This document shows positions 1 to 7,920 of a stretch of DNA of 64,000 nucleotides, piece by piece. The notes under the pieces were generated by a model that saw only the letters and a list, made by a program, of their open reading frames with translations, made no database searches and had not been told where the DNA came from. The DNA comes from RFSX01 sp964591455. GTDB taxonomy: Bacteria > Bacteroidota > Bacteroidia > Chitinophagales > Saprospiraceae. The translations under genes and the position numbers were made by a program. Within the stretch, counting starts at the first letter, position 1. Each line of letters begins with the position of its first letter. The DNA is taken from NCBI GenBank assembly GCA_964591455.1, contig CAZQDZ010000024.1:4423-68422 (forward strand), read 5' to 3'.

Positions 1-2
1 GA

Positions 3-2537
3 TTAGACTGTAATAATGACACTGATGGAGATGGTACACCTGATTATCTTGATCTTAATTCAGATGATGACCTCTGTCCAGATGCCATCGAAGGAGATGA
101 AAATTTAATGAATGAGGACCTGCTGGATAATACAGCTTTAGACAGTGGTGTAGATGAATGTGGAATCCCGCTTGTCTTAGGACCACGAGGTCAAGGCATA
201 GGCACCAGCATAGATCCCACTCAAATGAGTGCAGCTTGTTTAAGTTTTTCTATAGCATCCTCTAGTCCTAGTTGTATAGGTAATAATGATGGCGTTGCGA
301 TAGTAAATGTTAGGAACGGTATAGGTGATTATGTTTACGAACTTATTCCAGGGCAAGTAATACAAAGTACGAATGAGTTTAACGAACTCGCAGCTGGAGA
401 CTATACAGTAATCGTAACAGACCCTAATTCTAATTTCGAAACGACTTTATTCTTTACCATTGACCCATCACCCTATGACTGCTTGGCCTGTCAGGCCAGA
501 TCTACCATGTTTGATTGTGCAAGCAATACTAGAGGGTCTATAGATGTGATACCTTCAGGAGGGATTTCTCCATATTGCTTTTCCATAAATGGAAGCCAAG
601 TACAGAAGGATGGTTTGTTTGAGAATCTGACAGAGGGCATTTATACTTTTGAAATATTAGACGGGAGTGGGCAAGCAGTTACTTGTAATGAAGTGGTGGG
701 GGTAATCGAGTTACCGATTGTAGAATATATGCAGAGTATATGTTTTGGAGATTCGGTGATGATAGGGAACCGTGTGTACGCAGAATCTGGGATGTATGCT
801 GACACCTTGGAAAGCATAGCTGGGTGTGACAGTATTGTAAATCTGGATTTACAGGTTTCAGATTTAATCCAATTTGACCAAACGATTTCCTTATGCAGTG
901 GAGACGTATTAACAGTAGGGGCAAACAATTATACACTTCCAGGTAATTACGTGGATACATTACAAAGTGTTACGGGCTGTGATAGCATTGTCACTAGTCG
1001 TCTGAATATATTTGACAGCTTTGACATTAACCAAGCGGTATCTATATGCAATGGTGATACGTTTCGAATAGCTGAGAGCATTTATTTATTTCCAGGTAGT
1101 TATACGGATACTTTAATTAACGCCAATGGTTGTGATAGTATAGTGAATACAGAATTGGAATACTTCAATGTGCCTGAGACCAACCAAGAAATATTCATAT
1201 GTGAAGGAGATTCTCTGAGAATAGAGAGTAACATATACTTTTTTCCTGGCAACTATATGGATACTTTAATTAATGCCAATGGCTGCGACAGCATATTACT
1301 TACGGAATTGGATTACTTTCCTATGCAAGGAACCACCCAAGCATTCTCTATCTGCGATGGTGACTCCATAGAGGTAGCCGAGAGTGTTTATTATTTTTCA
1401 GGTAACTACACAGATACCTTACGTAACCAAAATGGCTGTGATAGTATCATATTAACCGAATTAAATATTCTAGATCACACAGAATTTTTCCAATCGATGG
1501 CGCTTTGCAATGGGGACTCCCTATTAGTTGGCGCTAACATATATACGATAAGCGGAGACTACATAGACACATTGCGCAATGCTCAAGGTTGTGATAGTCT
1601 TATACATACTAGCCTGGAATTCTTAAATCAAATAGAATTTACTCAGGAAGCTGAAATCTGTCCTGGCGATTTTATAGACGTAGGACTAAGTACATACGCG
1701 ATTTCTGGCTCATACATAGATACACTCATAAGTCGGAGAGGCTGTGACAGTATAGTCAATACGATTGTAAGGGACTTAGAGCCTTCTGAGTTTTTTCAAT
1801 CCATTGACTTATGTAACGGAGAATCGCTACCAGTGGGCTCACGTATTTACGATTCATCTGGAATCTTTATGGATACATTAGAAAATTCTGTTGGCTGTGA
1901 TAGTATAATTCAGACTGAATTGTTTGTTAGAGAAGAGATTGTATTTACTCAATCTGTAGAGCTCTGCGCAAACGATTTTATTTTGGTCGGAAATACGGAG
2001 TACAATGAATCTGGAATTTACTTAGACACATTGCTTAGTAGAGAAGGTTGTGACAGTATTGTTAGTACCAATTTATCCTTTCTGGATATTGAACAAATTT
2101 CTGAGTCATACAAATTATGTGAAGGAGATTCCATTGAGCATGACTTAGGCGTATTTGTAGAACCGGGCATTTTCACATTCCTGATAGAGGAGGAGGGTGA
2201 CTGCGATTTTGAGTTTATCGTAAATATAGAATCGGAAGATGAAGAAGTATGTAGAATAGAAAACTGCAAGGCCTTCATCCCTAATGTATTTTCTCCTGGC
2301 AATGATATTATGAATGAAATGTTTCAGCCATTTTCCGAAGCGGTGACTTTCACACAGATGATGATATATGACAGATGGGGAAACAAAATATTTCATTCTG
2401 AAGACCCTAATCCAAGCTGGAATGGCACACTTAATGGCAGGCCTTTAGTTCCTGGGGTATTTGTATATGTGATAGAAGGGTTTTGTAAAAATGGTGAAGA
2501 GATTCTTTTTGCTGATGACGTTACATTGATAAGATAA
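3..2537 (+). CDS. Large secreted repeat protein with T9SS type B sorting domain (5' end outside window)
   Basis: The frame is open from the first complete codon (base 3), so the N-terminus is missing; the first ATG in the window (108) is internal. In order I see an acidic thrombospondin-type-3-like stretch (DTDGDGTPDYLD, before base 100), two SprB-like repeats (about 237-473 and 480-716), and nine regular repeats of about 51 residues (about 726-2105), each with a CxGD cysteine, a Y.DTL motif and a GCDSI cysteine. A tenth degenerate copy follows. The last ~85 residues (FIPNVFSPG, YDRWGN, SWNG, PGVFVYVI) are a CHU_C/type B T9SS sorting domain. Known for the family: export across the outer membrane by T9SS, often as adhesins linked to gliding or surface attachment. 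Inferred: the two conserved cysteines per repeat form one disulfide each. The ligand is unknown. Confidence 0.85.
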   Translation, partial: LDCNNDTDGDGTPDYLDLNSDDDLCPDAIEGDENLMNEDLLDNTALDSGVDECGIPLVLGPRGQGIGTSIDPTQMSAACLSFSIASSSPSCIGNNDGVAIVNVRNGIGDYVYELIPGQVIQSTNEFNELAAGDYTVIVTDPNSNFETTLFFTIDPSPYDCLACQARSTMFDCASNTRGSIDVIPSGGISPYCFSINGSQVQKDGLFENLTEGIYTFEILDGSGQAVTCNEVVGVIELPIVEYMQSICFGDSVMIGNRVYAESGMYADTLESIAGCDSIVNLDLQVSDLIQFDQTISLCSGDVLTVGANNYTLPGNYVDTLQSVTGCDSIVTSRLNIFDSFDINQAVSICNGDTFRIAESIYLFPGSYTDTLINANGCDSIVNTELEYFNVPETNQEIFICEGDSLRIESNIYFFPGNYMDTLINANGCDSILLTELDYFPMQGTTQAFSICDGDSIEVAESVYYFSGNYTDTLRNQNGCDSIILTELNILDHTEFFQSMALCNGDSLLVGANIYTISGDYIDTLRNAQGCDSLIHTSLEFLNQIEFTQEAEICPGDFIDVGLSTYAISGSYIDTLISRRGCDSIVNTIVRDLEPSEFFQSIDLCNGESLPVGSRIYDSSGIFMDTLENSVGCDSIIQTELFVREEIVFTQSVELCANDFILVGNTEYNESGIYLDTLLSREGCDSIVSTNLSFLDIEQISESYKLCEGDSIEHDLGVFVEPGIFTFLIEEEGDCDFEFIVNIESEDEEVCRIENCKAFIPNVFSPGNDIMNEMFQPFSEAVTFTQMMIYDRWGNKIFHSEDPNPSWNGTLNGRPLVPGVFVYVIEGFCKNGEEILFADDVTLIR

Positions 2538-2562
2538 TTACTAGACAGATAGCAAGTTGCAT

Positions 2563-3555
2563 TTACTTTCGCTTCTTTTGTATCTCCATGAACGCCTTCG
2601 CAAAATAGGTTATTATCACATCTGCTCCTGCACGCTTGATACTTAGTAACGTTTCAGGCATAACTGTTTCATAATCTAACCAACCTTTCTGACAGGCTGC
2701 CCATAGCATCGCACATTCCCCACTGACATGATAAGCAGCAACAGGAAGTGTGCTTTCTGATTTAAGGTGGGCTATAATATCGAGATAGTGGACGGCTGGC
2801 TTTACCATTAGAAAGTCGGCACCTTCCAGCGTATCTAATTCACCTTCCAGCAATGCTTCAGTGCTATTGGCTGGGTCCATCTGATAAGATTTTTTGTCCT
2901 TGGGTATATCAGCACTTTCTACCGGCGCAGAGCCCAACGCATCTCTAAAGGGACCGTAAAATCCACTCGCATACTTGGCAGTGTAAGACATAATACCTAC
3001 CTCTTGGTACCCAGCATGATTCAGAGCATCTCGGATAGCCTCCACTCTTCCATCCATCATGTCAGAGGGTCCGATAACATCAAATCCTGCCGCTGCCTGA
3101 GCTACAGCCATGCCTGCGAGGATAGCAATAGTCTCATCATTAAGGATAGTGCCATTGCTCACGATCCCATCATGCCCATCTATATTATAGGGATCTAAGG
3201 CGACATCACTGATAAGTGTGATTTCGGGAAACTTCTTTTTGATTTTAGTAGCGGCTTTCAAGTAGAAGTTTTCATTGGAATAGCTATAAGAGCCCATCTT
3301 ATCTTTATACTTTTTAGGCACTTTAGGGAATAGTATAAAAGCATGGATGCCTAGCTTCATACAAGATTTGATTTCTATGAGTAGCTTATCCAGTGATCGT
3401 CGATAGGCAATTGGAAGAGAAGTTATTTTTTCTTCCTTGTTTTTACCCTCTATGAGGAAGAGCGGCATAATCAAATCATCAGTAGTGACTCGATTTTCTC
3501 TGACCAGCTTCCTGATACTTGCGGTTCTTCTATTTCGTCTAGGTCTGATATGCAT
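2563..3555 (-). CDS. hemB: Porphobilinogen synthase (delta-aminolevulinic acid dehydratase)
   Basis: Condenses two 5-aminolevulinate molecules into porphobilinogen in tetrapyrrole synthesis; cytosolic. The two active-site lysines are visible as SYTAKYASG (K194) and MVKPA (K252). The metal loop reads DVALDPYNIDGHDG instead of the cysteine-rich zinc version, so a magnesium-type rather than zinc-type enzyme is expected. I start at 3555 (MHIRPRRNRR), which gives 330 residues, the usual length. The frame could be extended 12 codons to 3591, but that extension contains an exact TACTTTTG -7 promoter box. It is the last gene of the leftward run. Another haem gene, hemJ, lies 2 kb away on the same strand. 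Confidence 0.96.
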   Translation of the reverse strand: MHIRPRRNRRTASIRKLVRENRVTTDDLIMPLFLIEGKNKEEKITSLPIAYRRSLDKLLIEIKSCMKLGIHAFILFPKVPKKYKDKMGSYSYSNENFYLKAATKIKKKFPEITLISDVALDPYNIDGHDGIVSNGTILNDETIAILAGMAVAQAAAGFDVIGPSDMMDGRVEAIRDALNHAGYQEVGIMSYTAKYASGFYGPFRDALGSAPVESADIPKDKKSYQMDPANSTEALLEGELDTLEGADFLMVKPAVHYLDIIAHLKSESTLPVAAYHVSGECAMLWAACQKGWLDYETVMPETLLSIKRAGADVIITYFAKAFMEIQKKRK

Positions 3556-3573
3556 ATGGTTAGTATTGTGTCG

Positions 3574-3581
3574 CAAAAGTA
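3574..3581 (-). promoter_or_regulatory. Putative -7 box of hemB promoter
   Basis: On the minus strand the sequence is TACTTTTG, an exact match to the Bacteroidota -7 consensus TAnnTTTG. It lies 18 bases upstream of the chosen hemB ATG. No good -33 TTG is at the ideal distance (the nearest is about 26 bases upstream), so this rests on the -7 match and its position. Confidence 0.45.
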
Positions 3582-3640
3582 AGCTATACATTTAAATCAT
3601 TACTAGTCAAGGATTTGTTCTTCTAGCAGAATGTTATAGG

Positions 3641-3892
3641 CTATTTCTTAGCCTTTTTGGGGTTGGAAGGTACTGGGTCTGGACCAAAATCCGCCCATGG
3701 GTGACAACGAAATATGCGTCTAATTCCTAGCCATGTGCCTTTGAATAAGCCCCATTCTTCCACTGCGATAATCATATAAGAGGAGCAAGTGGGGGTGTAT
3801 CTACAATTAGCGCCAGTGAGTGGGGAGATATACTTCTGATAGAGCCTGACAGGCAAGATGATGAGCAGCTTGGGTATATTGCTTAACTTCAA
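3641..3892 (-). CDS. yidD: Membrane protein insertion efficiency factor YidD
   Basis: An 83-residue protein with the family signature: an amphipathic N-terminus (LLIILPVRLYQKYISPLTG), then CRYTPTCSSYMIIAVEEWG and the histidine-containing RIFRCHPW. YidD is a small inner-membrane-associated protein that assists YidC/Sec-mediated insertion. The length is typical. Its start overlaps the stop of the upstream gene by 4 bases (ATGA), so the two are translationally coupled. The usual rpmH-rnpA-yidD-yidC context is absent, as is common in Bacteroidota. Confidence 0.95.
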   Translation of the reverse strand: MKLSNIPKLLIILPVRLYQKYISPLTGANCRYTPTCSSYMIIAVEEWGLFKGTWLGIRRIFRCHPWADFGPDPVPSNPKKAKK

Positions 3893-4398
3893 AAATCGAC
3901 TTTTAAGGCGTAGTCTTTGACACTAAATATTTCGAATGCTTTTCTTTTCTTGTCCTTTAGTACCGTGGTAATGTTACGCTGATCATCAAAGAGGTCCATT
4001 AGAATGTGGTTTTCTATTTCCAGTGTTTTCACATCAGAGACACCAAGAACTTCTATGTAAGAATATAGTCCCTGTATATCATCACTCGGCTCTTTGCCCA
4101 ACCACTGCAACTCCGCAGGCTGGCCATCTATCTTGACGATTAATTGGTCCACAAGGTACTGGGTCAGTATAGAATCAGTAGCTGGATGTTCTGCAGATTC
4201 AAATATTTTGTAGTCCAGCTTTTCTAGTTTCTGAAGCGCTTCCTCAGTATCATCTATAAAAGTGTGTATTGTAATCTGTATTGTCTCGAGTTCTGTCTTG
4301 TAGTGGATATCAGTCTTGCATAAATGAAAATCGTGAACACCCACCATTGAAGGAGGAGATACAAATAAGATACTCAGAATAAGCGTTAGACATTTCAT
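3889..4398 (-). CDS. Exported protein of DUF6702-like family
   Basis: A 169-residue protein with an N-terminal hydrophobic signal (MKCLTLILSILFVSPPSMVG), probably cleaved near residue 20, so periplasmic. The mature part (HDFHLCKTDIHYKTELETIQITIHTF, and DDIQGLYSYIEV further on) matches the pattern I associate with DUF6702, a Bacteroidota family of unknown function. It overlaps yidD by 4 bases and is probably co-transcribed with it. No catalytic motif is visible. The family name is from memory; the exported nature is seen directly. Confidence 0.7.
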   Translation of the reverse strand: MKCLTLILSILFVSPPSMVGVHDFHLCKTDIHYKTELETIQITIHTFIDDTEEALQKLEKLDYKIFESAEHPATDSILTQYLVDQLIVKIDGQPAELQWLGKEPSDDIQGLYSYIEVLGVSDVKTLEIENHILMDLFDDQRNITTVLKDKKRKAFEIFSVKDYALKVDF

Positions 4399-4491
4399 TG
4401 CTACATTTCAGATTTGAGACTATAATTGCATAACGAGCTAAGGGATTAATTAGTTTTATTTATAGGTCATAAGTGACAAAAGCCCGTATCC

Positions 4492-5517
4492 TTATTGTGA
4501 GCTATTGATTATATAATAGGTGATTTTAGTTAACCATTTAGTAGGATCTTTCTCAGTGGTAGGATCCGTCACATATTCTTCTATCACTGGATAATTGACT
4601 AATAAACCATGATCTTTAAGATAGGCATCTATCGCATTGTGGGCTGTTTCAGTCTTGCTATAATCACCATAATAATCTACCTGGACAGCCTTTCCATCCG
4701 GTAGGGTTTGGCTGATAAAACCGGGAATATTAGCCAGCGTTTTTGTGGGGATAGCAGCTGCCATGTCTGTGGTGCTATTGGATTGATTCCATGAATAGAA
4801 CAAACCACTTGGCATACCATCCATCTCCAGATTTTCGCCTTGAGCCTTAGCAAACAAAGCGCCTAGATTTTGTGCATAGAACTGAGATATATTTTCTTGA
4901 CTGACTTGCTGTCTGTTCATAACATAAGACTTCTCACCTACATAGACTTCATTTATTTTGTATCCATTGTAGACGCCATTTTTTGCTCTATCTTCTACAA
5001 TCTTTCTAATATTTGATAATCCTTTTACATAACTCTTCTTGAGCTTACCCTTCATGAATAAATTAAATGGTCTGAATATGAAAGGTGTATCAGCCCCTTC
5101 AAAATCCCAGGTAACACTAGTTTTCTGACCTTCAGACTTAAAGGCCCAGTTGCTTTTTGATTCTCCATCCCAGTCACTGAATTTAAGCGTTGTATTGATG
5201 CTTTCGTTAGGCACAGAAGCAATTATACTTTGTGATCCTTCGCCCACCTCTTTGTTTCCTTTCCAGCTATAGGAAGCGCCGGCTCCTTCAGACTTTTCAG
5301 AATAAGTGCTGACCATATTTGGATCCAGCTCCAACCATGGAGACCAATCTTGCCATTTTTTAAAATCATTGACAATATTATAAACCATAGCAGGAGGAGC
5401 TTCCATCGTCTCAGTTTGTGATAGCTCCATTTTCTTTGGAGATAGGGCCATCAGGATTATCGCACCTACGGCAATTACCACCAATATTATGATTAAGAAC
5501 TTTAGAAAGGTCCGCAT
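4492..5517 (-). CDS. Membrane-anchored SRPBCC domain protein with C-terminal GyrI-like domain
   Basis: 341 residues. Residues 1-25 are a hydrophobic anchor. About 35-180 form an SRPBCC/polyketide-cyclase-like ligand-binding domain (APPAMVYNIVNDFKKWQDWSPW near its start is the usual entry strand and helix; SNWAFKSEGQKTSVTWDFEG is a later strand pair). About 185-340 resemble a GyrI-like (AraC effector-binding) domain: NEVYVGEKSYVMNRQQVS at its start and the paired-strand VDYYGDYSKTETAHNAIDAY near its end. This SRPBCC-GyrI fusion is common in Bacteroidota; its ligand is unknown. It is followed 17 bases upstream by hemJ on the same strand, so the two may share a transcript. No enzymatic residue pattern is evident. 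Confidence 0.8.
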   Translation of the reverse strand: MRTFLKFLIIILVVIAVGAIILMALSPKKMELSQTETMEAPPAMVYNIVNDFKKWQDWSPWLELDPNMVSTYSEKSEGAGASYSWKGNKEVGEGSQSIIASVPNESINTTLKFSDWDGESKSNWAFKSEGQKTSVTWDFEGADTPFIFRPFNLFMKGKLKKSYVKGLSNIRKIVEDRAKNGVYNGYKINEVYVGEKSYVMNRQQVSQENISQFYAQNLGALFAKAQGENLEMDGMPSGLFYSWNQSNSTTDMAAAIPTKTLANIPGFISQTLPDGKAVQVDYYGDYSKTETAHNAIDAYLKDHGLLVNYPVIEEYVTDPTTEKDPTKWLTKITYYIINSSQ

Positions 5518-5534
5518 AAGTAAAGTTTGAGTAG

Positions 5535-6077
5535 TTATTTATTAAGTCTAATTCGACGATATAATCTTGTCAGTAAGACTAAGACAATTGCAAATAAAAT
5601 AATTCCTGCGATGGTATATCCAAAGTTCAGCAAATTCTTGTAAACAGCAAGTAATATTATTGTTACCAAAAACAAAGTTGGAACCTCATTGAATAGCCGC
5701 ATTTTATGAGAAGACATAATCTTATGCCCCGACTGTAACTTGCTTATCATTTTGCCTGCATATTCGGTATAACCAGATAGTAAGAATACCAGTACTAATT
5801 TCGCATGTAACCAATAATTGGCTTGAAAATACTCCATTCCTCTAATTACAATCAGCGAAATGCCACAAACCCAGGTGAGTATCATAGCTGGTTTCATTAT
5901 AATGCGAAAGAGTCTCTTTTCCATTATATGATATTGGCTAACTAATATCGACTTGTCAGGCTCTGGCTTGTCTAAGGCTTCTACATGATATACGAAGAGA
6001 CGTATCAGATAGAATAGACCCACAAACCATGCGACCATAGATATGAGATGCAAGCTCTTGAGGAAAAGAAAATTCAT
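5535..6077 (-). CDS. hemJ: Protoporphyrinogen IX oxidase HemJ-like (UPF0093/CopD-like) membrane protein
   Basis: A 180-residue protein with four to five predicted membrane helices. HemJ marks are visible: LKSLHLISMVAWFVGLFYL at the start with the conserved histidine, RLFVYHVEA, and the C-terminal FNEVPTLFLVTIILLAV. HemJ oxidises protoporphyrinogen IX to protoporphyrin IX in the inner membrane, the step before iron insertion; it replaces HemG or HemY in many bacteria. hemB 2 kb downstream on the same strand supports a haem role. The broader label 'CopD family' is the alternative. Confidence 0.85.
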   Translation of the reverse strand: MNFLFLKSLHLISMVAWFVGLFYLIRLFVYHVEALDKPEPDKSILVSQYHIMEKRLFRIIMKPAMILTWVCGISLIVIRGMEYFQANYWLHAKLVLVFLLSGYTEYAGKMISKLQSGHKIMSSHKMRLFNEVPTLFLVTIILLAVYKNLLNFGYTIAGIILFAIVLVLLTRLYRRIRLNK

Positions 6078-6093
6078 GATGTAAATATAGGCT

Positions 6094-7464
6094 CTATGAG
6101 AAGAGCATGGACACCAAATCCTCTATTTTACTCACAGGAAATAGCTCGATGCCTTTTGGCTTTTTACTTATGCCTTTAAGATTATACTTAGACAAGTACA
6201 TAGCCTCGAAACCCAATCTACTTGCTTCTTCTATACGTTGTTCTATACGATTAACGGCTCTCACCTCTCCAGTTAATCCTATTTCTCCTGCGAAACACAC
6301 CTTTCCGCTCACGGGAATATTATGTAATGAAGATATGAGGGCGGCGATTATAGAGAAGTCCACAGCAGTATCTTGTACTTTGAGTCCGCCAGCAATGTTC
6401 AGAAAAACATCATTTTGGCCAAAGAATAAGCCTGCCCTTTTCTCCAGCACTGCTAGTAGCATACTTAGTCTTCTTAGGTCAAAACCAGTACTAGATCGCT
6501 GAGGATTGCCATAAATCGCCTGACTCACAAGTGCTTGAGTTTCTATGAGCATAGGACGCATTCCTTCTATTGTCGTGGCCACTGTACTCCCACTGAAGGA
6601 TTCATCACTCTGGCTTAGCAGTAGTTCAGAGGGATTAGCGACTTGTCTCAGTCCTGTAGCTTCCATAGCGTAGATTCCAATCTCTTCCGTGGATCCGAAT
6701 CTGTTTTTCTTGGTCCTAAGTATCCGGTATATATGATTCCTATCTCCTTCAAATAGCAATACCGTATCCACAATATGCTCTAGTATTTTAGGGCCTGCAA
6801 TAGAACCTTCTTTATTAATGTGGCCGATAATCATAACAGGAATGGCATTCTCCTTGGCAAATGATTGTAGGTCTGAAGTACATTCTCTAACCTGAGAAAT
6901 GCTTCCAGCCATGGACTCTACTCTAGGTGAGGTGATGGTCTGGATAGAGTCTATCACCAGAAGCTGTGGATTAAGCGCTAGGCCTTGCTTCAGTATGTCA
7001 TTAAGGTTCGTTTCAGATAGGATATGACAATTTTTGTTGTCTATACCTATTCTCTCAGCTCTCATCTTAATCTGCTGTGGCGATTCCTCTCCAGAAACGT
7101 ACAATACATTTAGAGGACTTTTGAGCGCTAACTGAAGTAGAAGGGTAGACTTCCCTATACCTGGTTCACCCCCTATTAGTGTTATACTGCCTGGCACCAA
7201 GCCGCCGCCGAGTGTTCTGTTTAATTCACCATCTGACAAGATTGTTCTTGTCTGTTGGTGTTGCTTAATCTCCTGAATTTTGATAGGCTTGGGTGCGGTG
7301 CGCTGCGCTTCTCTCCAAATATGCTTTGTTTGTTCTTTTGGTGTTAGTTTTTGCACCGTTTCTTCATGCAAAGAATTCCATTCTCCACAACTGGCGCATT
7401 TACCCTCCCACTTGCTAAAATTGGCACCACAATTACTACACGAAAACACCTTCTTTACCTTCAT
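6094..7464 (-). CDS. radA: DNA repair protein RadA
   Basis: RadA (Sms) is a RecA-like hexameric ATPase that promotes branch migration of recombination intermediates. Counting from the ATG at 7464: a C4 zinc finger (CSNCG at 9-13, CASCG at 23-27), Walker A GGEPGIGKST (98-107), the RadA-specific KNRFG motif, and a C-terminal Lon-protease-like domain (GEIGLTGEVRAVNRIEQRI). It is about 456 residues, as usual. A GTG three codons upstream (7473) could also start it; the ATG fits the family start MxKxKxxFxCxxCG better. It begins the leftward run towards hemJ, 16 bases away. Confidence 0.97.
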   Translation of the reverse strand: MKVKKVFSCSNCGANFSKWEGKCASCGEWNSLHEETVQKLTPKEQTKHIWREAQRTAPKPIKIQEIKQHQQTRTILSDGELNRTLGGGLVPGSITLIGGEPGIGKSTLLLQLALKSPLNVLYVSGEESPQQIKMRAERIGIDNKNCHILSETNLNDILKQGLALNPQLLVIDSIQTITSPRVESMAGSISQVRECTSDLQSFAKENAIPVMIIGHINKEGSIAGPKILEHIVDTVLLFEGDRNHIYRILRTKKNRFGSTEEIGIYAMEATGLRQVANPSELLLSQSDESFSGSTVATTIEGMRPMLIETQALVSQAIYGNPQRSSTGFDLRRLSMLLAVLEKRAGLFFGQNDVFLNIAGGLKVQDTAVDFSIIAALISSLHNIPVSGKVCFAGEIGLTGEVRAVNRIEQRIEEASRLGFEAMYLSKYNLKGISKKPKGIELFPVSKIEDLVSMLFS

Positions 7465-7624
7465 AATACACACATTATCAGTTAATTATACATCACAATA
7501 AAAAATCTAAAAAAAAATGTGACCAATTCCGTTTTTTTCAGTCTCAATTCTAAACGTCTGTTCTCAGTTGTTTTTAAAGAGATAAAATAAGAGTCTTCTA
7601 ATAGTGAGAAGATTTGAAAGATAG

Positions 7625-7663
7625 ATTGTTTTCAATTGGTTTTTTGGGGTTATACAGAGTGCT
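7625..7663 (+). repeat. Tandem element copy 1 with hairpin
   Basis: Copy 1 of a 39-base direct repeat that starts ATTGTTTTCAATTGG and continues through a run of T and GGGGTTAT. It differs from copy 2 (7721-7759) at only two positions. Its last bases are the left arm of a perfect 9-bp stem, ACAGAGTGC (7654-7662) with GCACTCTGT (7679-7687). Confidence 0.8.
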
Positions 7664-7692
7664 ATTTTGCAAAAAAGGGCACTCTGTTTTTT
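7654..7692 (+). terminator. Hairpin with T-run (terminator-like) 1
   Basis: A perfect 9-bp stem, ACAGAGTGC/GCACTCTGT, with a 16-base loop, followed directly by T6 on the plus strand. It looks like an intrinsic terminator for rightward transcription, yet both flanking genes are leftward. It would therefore end an unannotated rightward RNA, or it serves another purpose. Confidence 0.5.
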
Positions 7693-7720
7693 CCATTTTT
7701 ATCGGTTGAAATATAAGAGA

Positions 7721-7759
7721 ATTGTTTTCAATTGGTTTTTTGGGGTTATGCAGGGTGCT
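7721..7759 (+). repeat. Tandem element copy 2 with hairpin
   Basis: Copy 2 of the 39-base repeat, 96 bases after copy 1. It runs into the stem CAGGGTGCT (7751-7759) with AGTACCCTG (7773-7781). One of the two substitutions (A to G in the left arm) is matched by a T to C change in the right arm, which preserves pairing. An inner CGA/TCG pairing lengthens the stem. Confidence 0.75.
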
Positions 7760-7920
7760 TCGATATTTCGATAGTACCCTGTTCTTATTTAGGCTACCTC
7801 AGTAATACAATCCATTACAATTCTACCCAATTTTAAGAATTATCGTGCAGCCATTGTGCGCTGATAGTTACTCTGATACGATAAGTGACTATAATCTTTC
7901 TGATTTAAAAGAGACGAAGC

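Larger units (their letters stand above)
7465..7920. other. Gene-free interval between radA and the TonB receptor
   Basis: About 456 bases with no convincing gene. It holds two tandem copies of a 39-base element, each running into a hairpin (listed separately). The flanking genes both point left, so this interval is downstream of the receptor and upstream of radA. A short open frame at 7845-8030 on the plus strand overlaps the receptor's 3' end, starts with GTG and has no protein-like character; I do not call it. Confidence 0.6.

Noticed and set aside
726..2105. CRISPR-like periodicity in the repeat protein
   Set aside because: The ~153-base repeats are an in-frame coding array that varies at synonymous positions, not identical repeats with spacers.
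3556..3591. N-terminal extension of hemB
   Set aside because: It adds 12 residues not usual for the family and contains an exact -7 promoter box.
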